A DNA stretch of 14,819 bases from CAYZJD01 sp964478455 (GTDB lineage: Bacteria > Acidobacteriota > Terriglobia > Bryobacterales > Bryobacteraceae), in contig CAYZJD010000077.1 of NCBI GenBank assembly GCA_964478455.1, positions 1 to 14,819 on the forward strand, given 5' to 3'. The position numbers and the translations under genes are program-made. Shown piece by piece: positions 13,985-14,819 of the stretch. The notes below the pieces were generated by a model. That model had not been told where the DNA came from. It ran no database searches and saw only the letters and a program-made list of their open reading frames with translations. Within the stretch, counting starts at the first letter, position 1. Every line of letters begins with the position of its first letter.

Positions 13985-14164
13985 TCAGGCCGCTTCCGGC
14001 GGGTGATCGGACGCCGCCTGCGGCGTCTCGCACGAGCAGCAGTCGCTGCACCGCTGGCACTTCTCGCACAAGTGGTCTCCGCACGCGTCCTTCGTGCAGT
14101 AGACGCAGATCTGGGTCGACGGCTGGCCGCAGATGCTGCAACGATATGTGTACGTGACGCTCAC
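13985..14164 (-). CDS. Cysteine-rich small protein, zinc-finger-like
   Basis: A 59-aa protein with eleven cysteines and one key histidine. Cys9/Cys12 and Cys20/Cys23 form two CxxC knuckles, followed by Cys28, His31, Cys33/Cys36, Cys39, Cys42, Cys43 and Cys45, and a short polar tail. The spacing CxxC-x7-CxxC-x4-C-x2-H-x-C-x2-C recalls B-box or double zinc-finger folds that bind two metal ions. There is no signal peptide or membrane segment, so it is likely cytoplasmic. The GTG at 14164 is chosen because it overlaps the upstream gene's stop as GTGA and has GGAG five bases upstream; the frame remains open further 5' inside the upstream gene. I do not recognise a named family. The overlap suggests translational coupling to the secreted protein upstream. 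Confidence 0.7.
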   Translation of the reverse strand: MSVTYTYRCSICGQPSTQICVYCTKDACGDHLCEKCQRCSDCCSCETPQAASDHPPEAA

Positions 14165-14730
14165 TTGGGCTCCGGGGTGTTCTTCGGCGGTTCCTTCGCC
14201 GGCCGCCGCGACAACTCTGCCCGGCAACGCTGCGCCTCCTGGTCCATCACCTTGAGTTCGGCTTCCTTTGCCGCCGCCAGGCTCACGATGTACTGCCGCA
14301 GCTTCTCCACGTGCCCCGCCGCATCGCTCATCGTGCTGCGCAGCAGGTCCGCCAGCGCCGGATTTTGGTATTTCCGGACTCCCTCATCCATCGAGGCGAG
14401 CATTGCATCCACCGCCTGCATCCGGAACAACGTCTCCAGCGCCAGCGTGAGCCGCTCCGGCTCCTTGGCGAGCTCCTCCGACGAGTGGATCAGGAAGCCG
14501 GTTTCATCAACGACCGACTTCCATTGCCGCTGGTAACCCGCTGGCGCGCCCTTCGCGGCCCAGTCCTCGGGCTTCACCTCCTCCAGGATCGGGCGGAAGC
14601 GCTTCGCCGATTCGGCCAAAGACTCCATGTTCTTCCGCACTTCCCACTCCGGAGGCAAGCCTTCACTTTGGGCGAAGGCGATGGGAAGCACCCCGAGAGA
14701 CGTAAGAATAACGGTGGACAAGACTCGCAT
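14161..14730 (-). CDS. Secreted helical protein of unknown function
   Basis: A 189-aa protein with a clear signal peptide (about 1-20, MRVLSTVILTSLGVLPIAFA, cleavage before QSEG). The mature part is almost wholly helical and charged: 'KNMESLAESAKRFRPILEEV' (34-53), 'GYQRQWKSVVDETGFLIHSS', then a long segment around 'MSDAAGHVEKLRQYIVSLAAAKEAELKVMDQEAQRCRAEL' in which heptad-like spacing suggests a coiled coil. It ends in a Lys/Pro-rich tail. A single Cys near the C-terminus is the only one in the mature part. I recognise no catalytic motif and no named family. A weak GAG lies six bases before the ATG. It sits between a partial Pro-rich gene and the cysteine-rich gene on the same strand, and overlaps the latter by four bases. 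Confidence 0.7.
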   Translation of the reverse strand: MRVLSTVILTSLGVLPIAFAQSEGLPPEWEVRKNMESLAESAKRFRPILEEVKPEDWAAKGAPAGYQRQWKSVVDETGFLIHSSEELAKEPERLTLALETLFRMQAVDAMLASMDEGVRKYQNPALADLLRSTMSDAAGHVEKLRQYIVSLAAAKEAELKVMDQEAQRCRAELSRRPAKEPPKNTPEPK

Positions 14731-14754
14731 TTGCAGCTCGATGACCGCCAGGCT

Positions 14755-14819
14755 TTACTTGCCGGACGGCGGTGGCGGCGGAGGCGCGCCTCGTCCATTG
14801 TCGCCTGGAAGAGGAGGCG
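14755..14819 (-). CDS. C-terminal tail of an upstream gene, proline-rich
   Basis: Only the last 21 codons would be visible, in a frame that stays open to the right edge: ...LPGDNGRGAPPPPPPSGK and a TAA at 14757-14755. The stop is 24 bases before the start of the secreted helical protein on the same strand, a spacing usual for an operon. A run of six prolines followed by SGK is a plausible disordered tail. The fragment is too short to name, and the coding call rests on frame and spacing alone. Confidence 0.4.
   Translation of the reverse strand, partial: PPLPGDNGRGAPPPPPPSGK

Noticed and set aside
1..14819. tRNA, rRNA, CRISPR arrays or riboswitches
   Set aside because: No cloverleaf-like segments, no regularly spaced direct repeats and no long structured leader were seen; the window is nearly all coding.

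Overview
The window looks like a piece of a high-GC Acidobacteriota chromosome, most probably a Bryobacterales/Solibacter-like lineage. The main clue is the 686-aa protein at 2069-4129. It joins YVTN beta-propeller repeats to a C-terminal region matching the family first named from Solibacter (Soli_cterm, with a 'GLYQINFTVP' signature). Tat-exported Gfo/Idh/MocA and TIM-barrel sugar enzymes fit the same group. The taxonomy is inference; there is no rRNA or tRNA here. The window is almost fully coding, no gap exceeds 300 bases, and the larger intergenic spacers are 30-60 bases.

Layout. 3-752 (+) is the C-terminal half of an ACS-type MFS transporter. It converges on a minus-strand block running from 9786 down to 802: a Tat-exported TIM-barrel protein, a 1314-aa membrane-anchored polysaccharide deacetylase/glycosidase-like protein, an outer-membrane beta-barrel, a beta-propeller/TIG/Soli_cterm protein and a processive GT2 glycosyltransferase. 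The last four are packed with 4-bp ATGA/GTGA overlaps or a 4-bp gap. 9847-10848 (+) is a secreted POTRA-plus-HEAT-like protein. 10849-11685 (-) is a glycerophosphodiester phosphodiesterase. 11736-13950 (+) is a two-gene unit of Tat-exported Gfo/Idh/MocA oxidoreductase and sugar isomerase-like TIM barrel. 13985-14819 (-) holds a cysteine-rich 59-aa protein, a secreted helical protein of unknown role and the tail of a third gene.

How the genes may work together. The four-gene block 802-8864 reads as a surface polysaccharide system. The GT2 synthase (PgaC/IcaA-like motifs) would polymerise and pass a glycan across the inner membrane. The 1314-aa protein, with PgaB/PelA-like parts in a different order, would trim or deacetylate it. 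The beta-barrel and beta-propeller would form the outer-membrane or surface part. This is inferred from motifs and gene packing. The product is unknown, and the usual TPR-bearing PgaA-type exporter is not seen.

A second notable element is a 30-36 bp REP-like repeat with three copies. Two form a long palindrome at 736-818, whose arms supply the stop codons of the two converging genes. The third (8838-8867) supplies the start codon and first nine codons of the 1314-aa protein.
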